Shown here in pieces: positions 37,349 to 53,746 of a stretch of DNA of 64,000 bases. The notes under the pieces are model-generated. The model was not told where the DNA came from. It saw only the letters and a list, made by a program, of their open reading frames with translations, and searched no databases. The position numbers and the translations under genes were made by a program. Source of the DNA: Epiperipatus broadwayi (Eukaryota; Onychophora; Udeonychophora; Euonychophora; Peripatidae); contig JAQFVV010000315.1 of NCBI GenBank assembly GCA_028023455.1, positions 848,501 through 912,500 on the forward strand. The letters run 5' to 3'. Each line of letters begins with the position of its first letter. Position 1 is the first letter of the stretch.

Positions 37349-38427
37349 TTACTCCTTTCTATTTAAATTGGGTGGGTTTTCACTGCTTTGATTTTCTTTA
37401 TTTGTTTTAATTTCTTTTGTTATAGTGTTTACTGGATTGCTAATTCTTTCATTTCTAATAGATATGTTATTTTCCTGGGTGTTTTGTAGTGTAGGGTAGT
37501 TTAACTCATCTAGTTGGTTATTTGTGTCTTCATTTTCTGTAATGTTTCCTGAGTTTTTTGGTGTATTGTTGTTTTTACTTTGCTGTGTTTGTTCATTGCA
37601 TTCTGTTGCAATATGTCCTTTTCTTCCACAATGGAAGCAACCTGGCTTAAGCCCTCTGATGTAAATATATAGTGTAGCTTCTTCATCGGTTATGTGTGTG
37701 GGGATATTCTCCGGGTCTACTTGTTTATTTAATTTAATTTTGAATTCAAAGCTATTTGTTAGTACGAGAATTGCTGCTTCTTTAATGTATTTTTTTTGGA
37801 AGAAAATGACTTTTCCGAAAGGATTCATCATTTTTTGGAAATCTTCCATGTTGTAGCCAAAATACATATTTTTTTAAAATTTTGGAGATATTTTTTATAC
37901 TTATTCTCATCGACTGTTATTAGTGCAAAATTACTTAGCATCTTAATTCGATCTCTAAATTGTTCTTTTTGCACATTTTCATAAAACTGGACCACCACAT
38001 ATCTGCTATTTGGATGGCCACCTATGCATTGCACCGATTCAAGCATATTATTTTCATGCAGTGTTTCTATTAGAAGGGATTTGGGGAAACTGTATAGTGT
38101 GCAAAGACTATCTGTTACAGCAAGTACTATTGATTTATCAGTGAAGCACCGTTTAAACATCAGGAAAAGTGATCGAGGTATTGTTTTGTTGAATTTCTCT
38201 CCAATTTGCTCAAGCATTTCATCAGTCCATTCAGTATGAGGGAGGTGATTATTTTTATTTTGATCCATAAGATTCATGTTTTCCAAATCATCTGCTGTTG
38301 TTTTCCTGAACCTAGGACGCTTTGCTGGGTTTACGTAATCTTCGGCTTTTTTTGCTATAGAAGCATATGACTTTCTCATGCCCTGCGATGGACCACCCAC
38401 CTGGTTAATCTGTTGAGTGGTCGCCAT
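37349..38427 (-). pseudogene. LINE ORF1 with CCHC zinc knuckle
   Basis: The first 199-codon frame starts M-A-T-T-Q-Q at 38427 and runs to 37828. A shift in an A/T run near 37850-37870 moves coding to the second frame (37867-37349). This second part contains C-F-H-C-G-R-K-G-H-I-A-T-E-C, a CX2CX4HX4C knuckle, at about 37610-37655, followed by an asparagine/glutamine-rich tail. The N-terminal part has the length and basic composition of a Gag-like RNA-binding ORF1 protein. Confidence 0.8.
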
Positions 38428-38487
38428 TATAAATTTTCAATTATTTTTCAAAGGTATGTTTAAATTTCTTTATTTTAAAAACAAACA

Positions 38488-38523
<36 letters not shown>
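38488..38523. repeat. TA microsatellite at LINE 5' side
   Basis: A TA run lies just beyond the probable 5' end of the LINE and may mark its insertion target. Confidence 0.8.
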
Positions 38524-38525
<2 letters not shown>

Positions 38526-38877
38526 CAATAAAATTCAGTTATCCGCAAAATTATTGAGTTATGTAGATTTGATTCCTTTTCTACTCTTATTAAAAAATTA
38601 AATTTGCCTGAGATTTTGGCATTAGTTATTAGATCCGCTAGCTTTTAACTATGCATTTGTCTATTAAATGCATTAGGTATGGATTTTTGATAAAAAAACT
38701 CTCTGGATTTCTCTGTCCTTTTTTACTCTTTTCCAATCAAAATAAATATTTGAGTATTTTAAATTGTTTTATTGGACATTTTTATTAGTTATTAGCAAAT
38801 AAATTGCCTTTTATTAACAAAAAGCTAAGAGGTTCTTTGCTTACTTGCTACTAGGTTTGTATCCAGGTGGCACTCTC

Positions 38878-39000
<123 letters not shown>

Positions 39001-39199
39001 ATGTGGTTTTAATTTCTCCTTATTTGTAAAAATGAAAATATTAATTGTAAATTATTAGAGAAAAAATATAGTTAGTAATAAATTTGCTGAACGTAGGAAG
39101 TGCTCATACTCATAGTCGTGAAAATGTACTTGATATATGTAAATGAGAATTTATATATCAAGTATTCAGAGGTTGAGGGGTTAAAACGTGAAATCTTTT

Positions 39200-39204
<5 letters not shown>

Positions 39205-39278
<74 letters not shown>

Positions 39279-39297
39279 GTTGTTGTTGTTGTTGTTG

Positions 39298-39366
<69 letters not shown>
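39205..39366. repeat. ATT microsatellite with central GTT block
   Basis: ATT units flank seven or so GTT units at about 39279-39302. The array at 33585-33786 has a comparable GTT block near its left end. Confidence 0.97.
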
Positions 39367-39369
39367 GGA

Positions 39370-40550
39370 TACATTAGCTCATAAGTGAAGGAATGTCTCC
39401 TATATTCTACTGGGATATCATTCTGTTATTCTACAACATGATAATACAAGCTATTTGATATTATATTGTTAAGAACTCTGCGATTATTACATATCATTAT
39501 ATGATTATTGAATCACATTTATTTTGAAAAAAATATCAGAAGTGTGGAATTAATACATCAAATTCTAGTAATTACAATAGAAGATAAGTACACAAACTCT
39601 TACTTTGTAAGAATCATTTCAGATCAGGTCATGGCAATAATATTTAATTGATGATTAATAGTTGCTATCAGATATTTTAGAAAAGGAAAAAAAATATTAT
39701 TATAAGATGAGATATATTATACCCTGGCTCCTTGGGAGATGTTCTTTTAATATTTGGAAGATACTTCATTTAAAATCTTATCCAAAAGTGACTTGAGTTT
39801 TCTCCTCTTATGAATTTATTATAGCTCCCTTAATTTTGTACAAGTCTTAGTAGTAAATATAATTATAATTTAACCCACTGAGCTTAGTCAAGCCATAATA
39901 GTGTTATTATTTGTTTGTCCTTTAGATTGGTTAGTTTCCAGAGTGTGCTGGCTTGATAGATAACCATCAATGTCTCTCTCTTCTCTGTCTTTAGTGAGAC
40001 ACAATATTTAAAATTTTAACTTAAAATAAAAACTAACTTTGATTTGAAATAATAGTTCAGTTTCACAGTTAATAATATTTTTTGAATGCAAATCATCATT
40101 TGTTTATAGTTCTGATTACAAAATTGATTACATTTTTATAATATTTAGTTTTGATGTTGAGACGCTAAAAATAAATATTATTAGTAAAATGTACTTATGT
40201 GTGAGATAGAAAAGCGATTTGAACATTTTAAAGAATAAATAGTTAATTGAATGGTTTATTGCTTGTGAATTCCATTTTTATTTGGATCTTAAGCTATAGA
40301 GTTCATGACTGCTACATAGAATAATTCCATAAGTCATTAGCTTAATACTGACGTAAAATTTTTGATGTAAAAATATAAAAGGGATATTGAATGCATATTA
40401 ATTGGTGTAAGAGTTGCCATTATAACATTGGCGGACATATTGATCAAAAAATGGTTAGATATAAAAATAAACAAATAGATAGGTAGTTATATGAATTGAC
40501 AACTAAATAGATAGACAAATACATAGACAGATGGATGAAGGTATGGATGT
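39370..40550. other. AT-rich stretch, nothing recognised
   Basis: No supported gene, RNA or repeat family is visible. Confidence 0.5.
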
Positions 40551-40714
<164 letters not shown>

Positions 40715-42440
40715 CCAGACAAATATTTAATTGCAAGTTAAAGTGTGAAGTTGAAAAGTATTTGATGTGATATAAAAAAAATTCCATTCATTAAATTGTC
40801 AAATAAAATAAACATATGGAATGAATGGAAATTTATCAGTATTTTTTTAAAAAAAATCGTTATATGCAAAAATGATTTTACGTTGTTAATTATTATTAGT
40901 AATTAAACAAATATTTTGTTTTCTAAATAAAATAAAATAGCAATTATAAGCCTTTTTGATTTTGCTTCTTAATTTAATAACAATACTAAAAAAAAATATT
41001 AGCGATGCATTGTGAAAGCTATTAGAAATAAAATTATCTTAGCTATTATATTATCAAAATAAGATAATAACAGGAAATTGCATTTTCCTTTAAAAGTATT
41101 GTAAAAAAATAAAAAAAAGTAAAATAATTTTCAATTAAACTCCAGGTATTATAATAATTAACTTTGCATAATGCGAACAAATTTAACCCTTTATTACCTC
41201 ACTATTTACAATCTGAAAAAGACTTGTTCTTTCCATGTGGTTTTGACATAAGTTCCCCTGCTGTTCGTAAATGCAAGATGGATGAAAAAATTAAATTAAA
41301 AATACAAATGACTAAAATAAATAAATATATATGTATACAAAAATATGTATACAAAAAGTAATTACGGTATTAATGTTTTTTTTATTATTTTAATATTTTT
41401 TTCTTAATATTTATGTTATTATTATTATTAATAATATTTTAATAAATCTAACTGTATATCTAAATATGTAAATAATTCACAATGAAAATAATAGAAAAAT
41501 GGATTGAAAGCCAATTAAAAATAAAGTGAGGATATTACTATTAAATCAAATAATTCATAAATATAATTTTACAAAGCTAATAAAATGTATTAATATGATT
41601 ATAACAAAGAAGCAAGGGATTTTGCCAATAAACAATTGATGACCTAACCTATTGACTATTTACCGGACCTAATTTTTAGTAGGTTTTAAAAGTTTTAAAT
41701 TTCTGCAATATTTTTGAATTCCCATTATCTTTTGGGAAAATAAAATATAAAGATCACACGAATGATTTTTCCATTTTTAAATTGTATGCATTGGTAAAAT
41801 ATCACAGAAGAATTGTGTTCTATGATCATATAGACAAATTACAATTCTTCAAATAATGTCAAAATATCAAGAAATTTTTTTTGATATTAAAATATGATTA
41901 TATATAAATCAAATAAGTAATATATTAGGTTATAGGTTGATTTTCACTTAAAGTTTGATGCTATAATTTCCTAAGTTCTTTTTGAAGAGATCAATTGATT
42001 AAGTCATATGGTGATTTGCAAACTATATATACATATGGTTAAAAATGTCATATTGTAGGAGCCCAGAAAAATTAAAATAATTAGCTTTTTATGCATTTTT
42101 CAGTATGATAAATTTGGCTTAAATTATTATTTGGTTTTTATTCAGTTTTACATAACATTTTATAATATTTGTATGAGTCTTGATCTGTTTCAACCTTAAG
42201 CTGGTGAGTGGATATTTGTCATAAAGTGAGTCTATTGATATCATGGGTCAGTATAAAATTGAAGAGAAACATAATAGAAATAAGAAAATTTAACGAAGCT
42301 TCCCATACACACACAAATGATCTTGCAAGTCATCCTATCTATAACATAGATCATATTGTTTGGAAACAACTCATGAATTTATCATTAAAAATTAAAAAAA
42401 AAAGATTAAACATAAACATTTATATTAATTATGAGTTTGA
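40715..42440. other. AT-rich stretch, nothing recognised
   Basis: Short open frames, such as those at 41164-41361 and 42208-42453, have no recognisable motif and no splice or promoter context. I leave them out. Confidence 0.5.
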
Positions 42441-42442
42441 AA

Positions 42443-42520
42443 GAATAGCCTAATTGGTTAGAGCATATCCTATGCTATCTATCAACCTTAAAAGCATATT
42501 TTTCAAGTTAATCTCCACAT
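42443..42520 (+). repeat. Degenerate tRNA-like sequence
   Basis: CCTAATTGGTTAGAGCAT matches a tRNA D-arm/A-box, and TTTTCAAGTTAATCTCC, at the correct distance downstream, resembles a B-box. The anticodon and acceptor stems do not pair well, so it is a tRNA pseudogene or the head of a SINE whose tail is the adjoining GATA array. Confidence 0.45.
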
Positions 42521-42528
42521 TATTATAT

Positions 42529-42901
<373 letters not shown>

Positions 42902-44758
42902 TGCATTAAGTTTAATAATTTTAGTTATGAGACATTGCATTTTATTAGTCAAATAGAATGGTTCTTAAATTTAAACGTACTGCATGAAGATCTCTTCATA
43001 AGAGTTTTTTAGTGGGTGATAAAAGAAATTTCATATCGTATATAAAAAACAAAAAAATACATCAAATAATATTTTGTAACAAATAATCAGAAAATACCAT
43101 TAATTAAAATCTTAGTTCAGGACAATCTAATTGTTTTGTCATAAAAATAGATTAAATTTTATTATCATATAACACCTTTAGAAAAAACAAGATAATTATT
43201 GTTAGAGTATAAAAAAATTAAATCAAGGGTAGAAATCAAATATTATCTTACTTGAGGATAAAGTGTTATTTTTTTTTAAATTAAGCAAATTGATAATCAT
43301 TCCTTTTGTAAAAAAATAATGCTACAGTTGTAGTGGATTCATTTTATAAATTATGGTAAAAAACTTTAAAAAAACACCTCTTGTCATCAGGATTAATACA
43401 AAATAATATCATAAAATTTTACATATCAACCTATAGAAACAATTCTTGGTTCAATAATTCTAAAAAATTCAATTAATTACATAATTTAATAAAATTAAAA
43501 CTTCTCAATGATTATCTAAAAATAAAAAAAAAAGTCTACTTGAGATCTATTGTTATAAAAATTCATTATAAAAATTATCATGATTTGTTTTCAAGATACA
43601 TTGCCCTTTATAATGTAAGACACAACCCAGTGTTACAGATCCAAACACTTTAAGTAATTTGCAAAGAACAAAAACAAATATGAGCAAATGTTAACAGTCA
43701 TTTAAAAATTATTACAATTATATTAAATAGGCTATGAAATATAATTAAGAAAGTAATATTTTGGAGGTAGCATTAGCTGGTTCTATTCTGGTATCAGTCT
43801 TTTTATTTTTAAAATAAGTGAGAGAGAACGACAAGTGCATGTTGTCGTTCATCTCACCAAATCAAGTTGGAAAAAACTGTCAGAAAACTGAATATTTTTT
43901 TTTTATAATCCTCCTATAGATTCCATGAACAAAAACATCACTGTTCCATTTTTTCATTATGGTCCGGGCCTTTATTTGCTTTCATTGGTCAAGCTAAAAT
44001 CTCTTTATTCTCTTATCTATTTTTCATCTGACTTTTTAATTACACAGCTTTTGGATAATTAATAAACAATCATTTCCATTTACAGTCTACAGGAATTAAT
44101 TAATACCTGTTTTTATTTTAACTTACTTTATTTCTTTATTAAAATATTTTTATATTTAAATCTTGTATTTTTTTACAAAAAAAAATACGTTCAAATATAA
44201 TTTTTTTATTTATAAAAAAATACTTTTAAAGTTTAGCGTCTGTGTGAATATATACGTTTAACAAACATTTTAATGTTAGTGTTTAGTTTTGTTTTCTTTT
44301 TAATACATTTATTTTTATTTGCGAACTTTAAGCTTTTATTTTAAATTAATGTAACGGCATATTTATATACCATTACAATATATATATATATATATTAAAG
44401 GTAAAATGCAGTACCCGTTATAAAATATTATATATAAATAAATAAATTTTAACTGTAAATAAATAAATTTACTGTTAAAATTTAAAAGGGTAGTTTTATT
44501 AATGGACAGAATAGCTCTCTCCTAAATTTATTATTCAAATCACCAGCAAACTCTCAATGAAACTTATATAAATAAACATAACTATTTTAAAATAATTTAT
44601 GTAACACATGAAATAAATATTTTTATTATTTAATAAATAGCGAGGGGAATGTGTATTTACAGTTTAAATGGAAACCATGTATTTATAGAACTTCCCTATG
44701 TAACTGGCACATGCCTGAAGGGATTAACTAAAATTTATAATGAGAAATTAAAATAAAC

Positions 44759-44804
<46 letters not shown>

Positions 44805-44853
44805 TATATATAATATATATATCGAGGATATAGATTCTTCGATCTGTCTGTTT

Positions 44854-44892
<39 letters not shown>

Positions 44893-45420
44893 AAGGAAAA
44901 AGTACTCCAAGTAGAAGTTTAACATGCATTAAAAAGAATTAAAATAAATAAATTAAATATAAAATACCATAAAAGAGAGCAATAGCTTGAAAGATTTATG
45001 AGACCTTGGGATAACTTTATTATCATCTCACATTGCAGAATAAGTCCATGAGCATTTCCAAAATTTTAAGTGGAGTTATTGAGCAACTTTAATTACTTCT
45101 TTAGATTCATAGATTTGTTGAGAATCAGCAGCATTCAATATGTAGACTTCATGAGCAGCATTATTTAAGATGATTTAGTCAGGTGATTGATAGTACATTG
45201 AGAGGGCATTGGATCATGAATGATGGATGGCAGGGAAACCATTCCCAAGGGAAGACAACAAACTGCCCTTTTTATGCCATCATTCTAAGGTTGACTATTA
45301 CAAGAATTGCTTGATAAAGTTTGCTTCCCATCGAGACTTCCTTAAGGTGATTTCCTTTGACCAACTTTAATTTTAACTTGTTTTCAGCTTTGCAAATTCA
45401 CCTGAGCCAACGATTCAGCA
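42902..45420. other. AT-rich stretch with TA repeats and a small hairpin
   Basis: TA runs lie at 44759-44801 and 44856-44888, and an imperfect hairpin at 43818-43857. The 45265-45290 region shares GCCCTTTTTATGCCATCATT with 4775-4796 in the minus-strand LTR element, so part of it may be another fragment of that family. No gene was seen. Confidence 0.45.
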
Positions 45421-45775
45421 AATTCTTCACTATAAATGCCAAGTAGCTTCCGAATAGAACTCCTCTTCCCCACTCTCCTTTTCTTCTTTTTTTATAAAAT
45501 CTCTAAAAATTAAAACTCAAATGAACTTTAATGAAAACTTTTAGCTGAAGCTTTTTTTAACTCAAACGAACCAAGTAAGCAAGTAAGTCATATAAAATAT
45601 GATTTAGAAAATTCTTCACTATAAATGCCAAGTAGCTTCCGAATAGAATTTCCTTTTTTCCTTTTCCCCTTTTCTTTTTTTATAAAATCTCTAAAAATTA
45701 AAACTCTAATGAATTTAATCAAAACTTTTAGCTGAAGCTTTTTTTAACTCAAACCAACCAAGTAAGTAAGTAAGT
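45421..45775. repeat. Tandem duplication, unit of about 189 bases
   Basis: AATTCTTCACTATAAATGCC through AACCAAGTAAG occurs at 45421-45609 and again at 45610-45775 with a few changes, mainly in a C/T-rich central stretch. Confidence 0.9.
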
Positions 45776-45822
45776 CAGATAATCCATATGCTGAAGAGTT
45801 GGAGGTTTGAGTAGATTGAATC

Positions 45823-46050
45823 CTGTCAATTAAAGTGTGAGGATTTGCTATCTTAATATAAACTGAGAAGTAATTATATATATGTGTGGGAGATGATAAT
45901 CTGGACCAACTGTTGATTGCTGGTTTAGCATGAAATACTTATATTAGTGATTATGTATCTTTTCTACATGTGTGTGGTCAGGTGTACCATTTGTATGAGG
46001 TAGTGTGGATAGTTTGTGGGTTCTTGGAAGTCTGAGTTCAAATCCCTATA
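45823..46050 (+). repeat. Dispersed SINE-like repeat, copy 3
   Basis: This is the fullest copy of the family. It has the upstream block GTCAATTAAAGTGTGAGG ... CTTAATATAAACTGAGA, the GTGTGGGAGAT block, and an end with TAGTGTGGATAG (A-box-like) and GAGTTCAAATCCC (B-box-like) at tRNA spacing. It abuts the truncated end of the Gypsy relic. Confidence 0.55.
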
Positions 46051-46054
46051 TTTA

Positions 46055-47345
46055 CAATTAAGCTCCAAGTTTGTGAAGAGGGCCTGATTTTCAAATATTT
46101 AATCTAAATTAGCTGGGATTTCAGTATATATGCACAGTACGCACACACTAAGATAACATTAGGGTTTGGAATAGTGTGTGAGGGTAGGTAAGAGGTGATA
46201 CTAAGATTTTCAGGGCATATCTTGCTGTTTCACTGCAAACCTTAAATCACTGAACCAGTCATGGCCTAATAAGTTGCTGTGATAATGTGATGCCACCAAC
46301 AGTGGTAGATGTATAGTTTACTTAGGCATTGTAATTTTAACTATTGTACATCTTTTATTTTATTAACCTGATAGTCTACCATATTTATTTTTATTAATGA
46401 AACTATGAGTCTTTCTTGAAACAATGGACACTGTAGACCCTGTGTCCAGTTCCATTGTAAATGGTGTATAATTTATTATATAATACAGCATATAAATCAA
46501 AACTAAGCTTTTTTAATATTATTTCTACAGGCTACTTATTTGTTATACTTATAATTGCTTTTTCTGTTTTTTGAAATGAGTTTTTCCATTCTATATTAGC
46601 TGTCTGTCTTTTTAATTTCAGATATAAAGCCTTTATGTATCTGACCCACTTGCAAAATGTACATGTTGTGTAGCAGAGCAGAACTTCTGTATGTATGTTA
46701 ATTTTTTCATTGCAGTTATAGCAATGCAGTAGATAATTTGATGCTGAATTATGTGAGTTGATTGAGTGTCTGACAGACTAAGTGTTACGCTCAACTTTTG
46801 CACATCATATATAGCAATATTTTAATGGATTTGCATGACTAGCTATTGATTGTGCTAGTACTGAGATCACAGTTATTTCAAAATCTAAATCCAGTTTCAT
46901 CAGCAGTTTATGTCTTAAATTGTGATCATTTATGCTGCAAATAAAATGATCATGAAGTGCTTCATTCAGGAAATCTTTGAATTCACACTTTAATGCCAAT
47001 GATCAGATTGCTGTTGCAAACTATATGGCTTTTCCCTCCTGTTATTGCATGTAGATATTGAAATGACATTCATATCATTGTCAACAGTTTTAGGCAAATA
47101 TAATCTGTGAGAGTTGTTATCATTTTATCAAAATCTATGTCAGCTGTTGTTTTGCTGTAGATTGTGACTTAATTATCTTGTAAGTTTGAGGACCTATTAT
47201 GGTCATAAATGTGGCTAATTTACCTCAGATTTGTTGATCTGATTAGCTTGTAGGTAAAATATAAACTGTTCTTCATAGCTTGCCCAACTATCAGGGTGGG
47301 CTGGGTCAAAGGCTTGAACAAAGCCAGTTACATTCAGCATTGATG
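46055..47345 (-). pseudogene. Ty3/Gypsy LTR retrotransposon relic: gag, protease, start of pol
   Basis: From a minus-strand ATG at 47340 the translation reads V-T-G-F-V-Q-A-F-D, then S-W-A-S-Y-E-E-Q-F. In changed frames follow I-G-P-Q-T-Y-K-I-I, a C-E-F-K-D-F-L-N-E-A-L-H-D segment with a L-R-H-K-L-L-M continuation (46805-46999), and a worn zinc knuckle region at about 46640-46760. Next comes M-E-L-D-T-G-S-T-V (46435-46455), the aspartic protease active site, and L-L-G-H-D-W-F (46250-46275). This is the classic Gypsy gag-protease order. It ends before any RT core, where a SINE-like copy begins. Many stops show that it is dead. Confidence 0.75.
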
Positions 47346-50399
<3,054 letters not shown>

Positions 50400-50600
50400 G
50401 AATTATCACATGTCAATAATGATTGTATATATGTGTGGAAGATTGTGATCTGGTCCCCTTATGGGAGTTGATTCTCCATAATATATGTATATTGGGGATT
50501 ATTCATCTTCTTCACATATATGTGGTCCTGGGCATAAGTTATTTGAGATGGAATGGAGTACAAATATAGACTAAAAATCCTAGTTCAACCTTTTACTCCA
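50400..50600 (+). repeat. Dispersed SINE-like repeat, copy 4
   Basis: GTGTGGAAGATTGTGATCTGGTCC, TATATTGGGGATTATTCATC and AGTTCAACC follow in the family order. It lies just upstream of the PLE remnant. Confidence 0.5.
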
Positions 50601-51060
50601 AAGCCAAGATTTCTAAGTTTGAATTAAGTTTTGTTATATATATGTTGGAATGTGGTTGTGGAATAAAATATATAAGGGAATCCAAATGTACATTACAAAA
50701 ACGATATAATGATCATAAGACATTATATAAACATGTACAGAAAGAAAATATATCTTCAGTAAATATGAATACTCCATCAATTATATTTGATCATAATAAA
50801 ACATGTAATTATGGTTTTAAATTTAATAATAGAGATATAAAAATTATTCAAATTGAAAGGTGTAGTGAAAAACGTAAAATTAAAGAGGCAATGATGATAT
50901 CTAGGAATAGAGGTGGTTTAATGAATAAACAATCGGCTAATATAAAGACAACATAATTGTGGGAAATTTGAATAGATTAAATGATGGGTAATACAAGTTT
51001 TTATTTTTTGTACGTTTATATTAACAGTTGATAAAGATTGTCAGTGAAACAATTGAAAGT
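50590..51060 (+). pseudogene. Penelope-like element: GIY-YIG endonuclease relic
   Basis: A 104-codon open frame (50642-50956) reads L-E-C-G-C-G-I-K-Y-I-R-E, then L-Q-K-R-Y-N-D-H-K, then a D-H-N-K-T-C-N-Y segment, and near the end R-K-I-K-E-A-M-M-I-S-R-N and M-N-K-Q. These are the GIY-YIG landmarks of PLEs, but the glycine normally found in Y-I-G is arginine and no upstream RT remains. At 51029-51062 the sequence GTTGATAAAGATTGTCAGTGAAACAATTG recalls the 3' signature of the other PLE ends in this window. Confidence 0.7.
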
Positions 51061-51298
51061 ACTTCTGGTAAAGAATATATTATTTAATTTTGAATACTGT
51101 GTTAAATATATTTGTTTGAATTATTATTATATAATTTAAAAATACAGACATTTAATGGTTGTAGTTATATATATATATATATATTGTATCAGTTATTTTT
51201 GAACACATACATTAACATATGCATATGCGTGTCTATAATATATAGAAATCTAGATTTAATTATAAAATATAAACTTACTTTCTAAATTATATATATAT

Positions 51299-53746
51299 TG
51301 TAAATATCGATAAGTCTATCTATATTTTAAAAATTGTCATTTGTTATTAAAAAAAAAATCTCTTTGAGTTGATGTTTATATATGAAGTATTATTATTGTT
51401 TATGGTTATTAGGTATAGTTATTGTTTGAAGTTATTATTTTATTTATATGTTGATGGTACATCGTTATGAATATTTAATTATTATAAATAAATAAAGACA
51501 TATAAATTGTTGATTATATAAAAAGAATTATTTTATTTGCAGTGATTATTAAGAAAATGCAATATTATTATTTATGTATATTTTTAAAGCTGTCAAATAA
51601 ATTTTCAATTTAATATTTTTTATATATATGCTTGATATTTTTTTTTTTTTAATGTTAATTGTTTAAAAGAAAACATGTGTAACAAGGGTTTTCAAAACAG
51701 CATTTGCTAGCACGTGGAGCAAGAACAAAAAAGAAGCCATTATTATTATTAGGATGGTGATTAAAAAAACAAAAGGATAAAATTTTGTTGTACTTTGTTT
51801 CTTTGAAATTACCATTCTTCAGAATATTGGAATAAGATAGATTTCTATGGTAAATACATAAATCATGACAGGCTAATAGAGATATATCGCAGCCAAGAGG
51901 CTGCACCATTTTCTTTCATTTATTCCAAGGCAGTTTAAAAAGAAAAACTAAGAAAATTTCAATACATGAATTTCATCGCGTTTGAAGCCGAAATTTGACA
52001 TAGCTATCTGGAATCTATAATGGTCAATCTAATAATAATCTGGAGGTAACTAGAATTAATATATTGGATTCAACATTTCAATTTATTTATTTATTTTTCA
52101 AGGAAAGAAATTTTAGAAGGATAAAAATATACATACATCCAAGAATTGACAATTTTCTCTAACGTGATAGTTTCTTCACTTTAACTAGAATGCATTCTAA
52201 TATTAAACGGATAAAGAAATAAAACAATGGAATAAGTTGACTTTTGAAGGAAAACTGGACATGTGAACTTTGAAAGGTAGTAATAATTTTATATGTATAA
52301 ATGATATATAAATATATTTTGAGATCGATATTTTTGTTTATTTTTATTTTTCATTATAAAAATATAACGTTTTATAAATATTCAATTCAAGCGTCTTGTT
52401 TTCTAACAGCAATAAACGTTTAACAGGTGTCAAAATTAACACTTAAGTAATTTAAAATCTTAAAGTATGGCTTATAAGTTTGGGTTGCATATGAGTTGTT
52501 ATGTATATTTTAATAAGTAAATTTATATTCGCAAATGTTTATTATAAAAATTGTTTTATTATTAATTTATTTCCATTTTTTTTTAAACTTTATATAATGA
52601 TTCTTATGCATACCAAAACAATAATTTATATATATTTGCTGTATATAATATTTTTTATTTTTTATTTTTATTTTAAATATCTGAAAGATATAAATATGGA
52701 TTTGTATTTATATTAATACCTACTTGTTAAGCACAGATATGTCTTTATATATTTAATATATATACTTATTGCAAGTATATATGTATATTTATTATTTGGG
52801 TTTGTATTTAAAACATTGATATTACCTAAAATTAAACCATAATATAAAAATAAAGGATGTACTATTTGTTTTATAAGTAATGCCTTTGTAATTTATTTGA
52901 AAGAGTATTAATATTTTATTCTTATTTTTCTTTTAATGCCAGAGTCATTATGAAATTAATTGAATTCACAATTTAATAGAGGATAACTTCATATTTCACT
53001 TATTGTTTAGTCTTTAGGTCACTTACACATATTATTATTCATTGATATGTTTAGATATACATAAATTTACATAATAGATGTGTATATTGGATTTAATAGA
53101 ATTCCCTTTGTTTCTGATATATATTTGATTAGTTAGTCATATCAACCTTGAAAATAAATTATAATGATAGATCTCATTGCTCTGTATGATTTTAGATTTA
53201 TTTCATGTATAGCTAGTTGGAAGGGCATATAAACAATTTATTTAAATATAACTGGGATAATTTTGTCTTTCTTCATTTAAATTATACAATCTATTATATT
53301 AGGCTTTCTCAACAATTGGATTCATTTAGATTATATATATTCCATTACGTTTATCATCCAATGTTTGAAGCATTATTTTCTTCTCATATATTGATGTTCC
53401 ATTACATTTGAGGTATAATATGTTTATATGATATATTGTCCATTACATTTGGCACCACAAACTGTTGGTCCCAGTTAACTGATGATTGGTATAATGGAGT
53501 AAAAGTATGTTCCATTACATTTGGACGCCACAACGTGGTCAGCATAATATGTTCGTTTAATTATTCATTACATTTGGTGTATCAAAGTTAGGGGCTTGGT
53601 TAACTAATGATTATTGTTGCAAAAGTTCATATGTTTATTTTCATTTGAGATCATATAAAGATACATTCCATTATATTTGGCTTTCCCAATGTTTGGGGCC
53701 TTCTTTCTTCAATTTAAATGGAATGCAGCAAGTACGTTCCATTACA
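51299..53746 (+). repeat. 5' LTR
   Basis: It begins TGTAAATATCG and ends GTTCCATTACA. It is a near-perfect match to 57846-60303, with a few substitutions and short indels, for example around 51720-51750. Antisense open frames inside it are conserved only because the LTRs are copies. The last 400 bases contain the junction-like repeat series described separately. Confidence 0.8.

Larger units (their letters stand above)
33787..38460 (-). mobile_element. Nearly full-length, inactivated non-LTR retrotransposon (LINE)
   Basis: The minus strand carries, in order, ORF1 with a CCHC knuckle, an apurinic-type endonuclease, reverse transcriptase with A, B and C motifs, a C-terminal Cys/His motif, a short 3' UTR with AATAAA, and an AAT tail. 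Frameshifts and stops occur in every domain. The architecture fits the APE-type LINEs (L1/Tx1, I or Jockey groups). I cannot place the clade from memory. The 5' end is probably near 38460-38488, next to a TA repeat. Confidence 0.85.

Noticed and set aside
41164-41361. Small plus-strand ORFs at 41164-41361 and 42208-42453
   Set aside because: Low-complexity AT-driven composition, no motif and no splice context; consistent with chance.
42445-42520. Functional tRNA gene
   Set aside because: A- and B-box-like sequences are present but the acceptor and anticodon stems do not pair convincingly.
51655-51909. Antisense ORF starting M-V-Q-P-L-G in both LTRs
   Set aside because: Its presence in both places follows from LTR duplication, and the two copies already differ by frame-changing indels near their ends. 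No motif is recognised.
53217-53411. ORF conserved between 53217-53411 and 59774-59968
   Set aside because: No ATG start and conserved only as part of the LTR; it overlaps the junction-repeat series.
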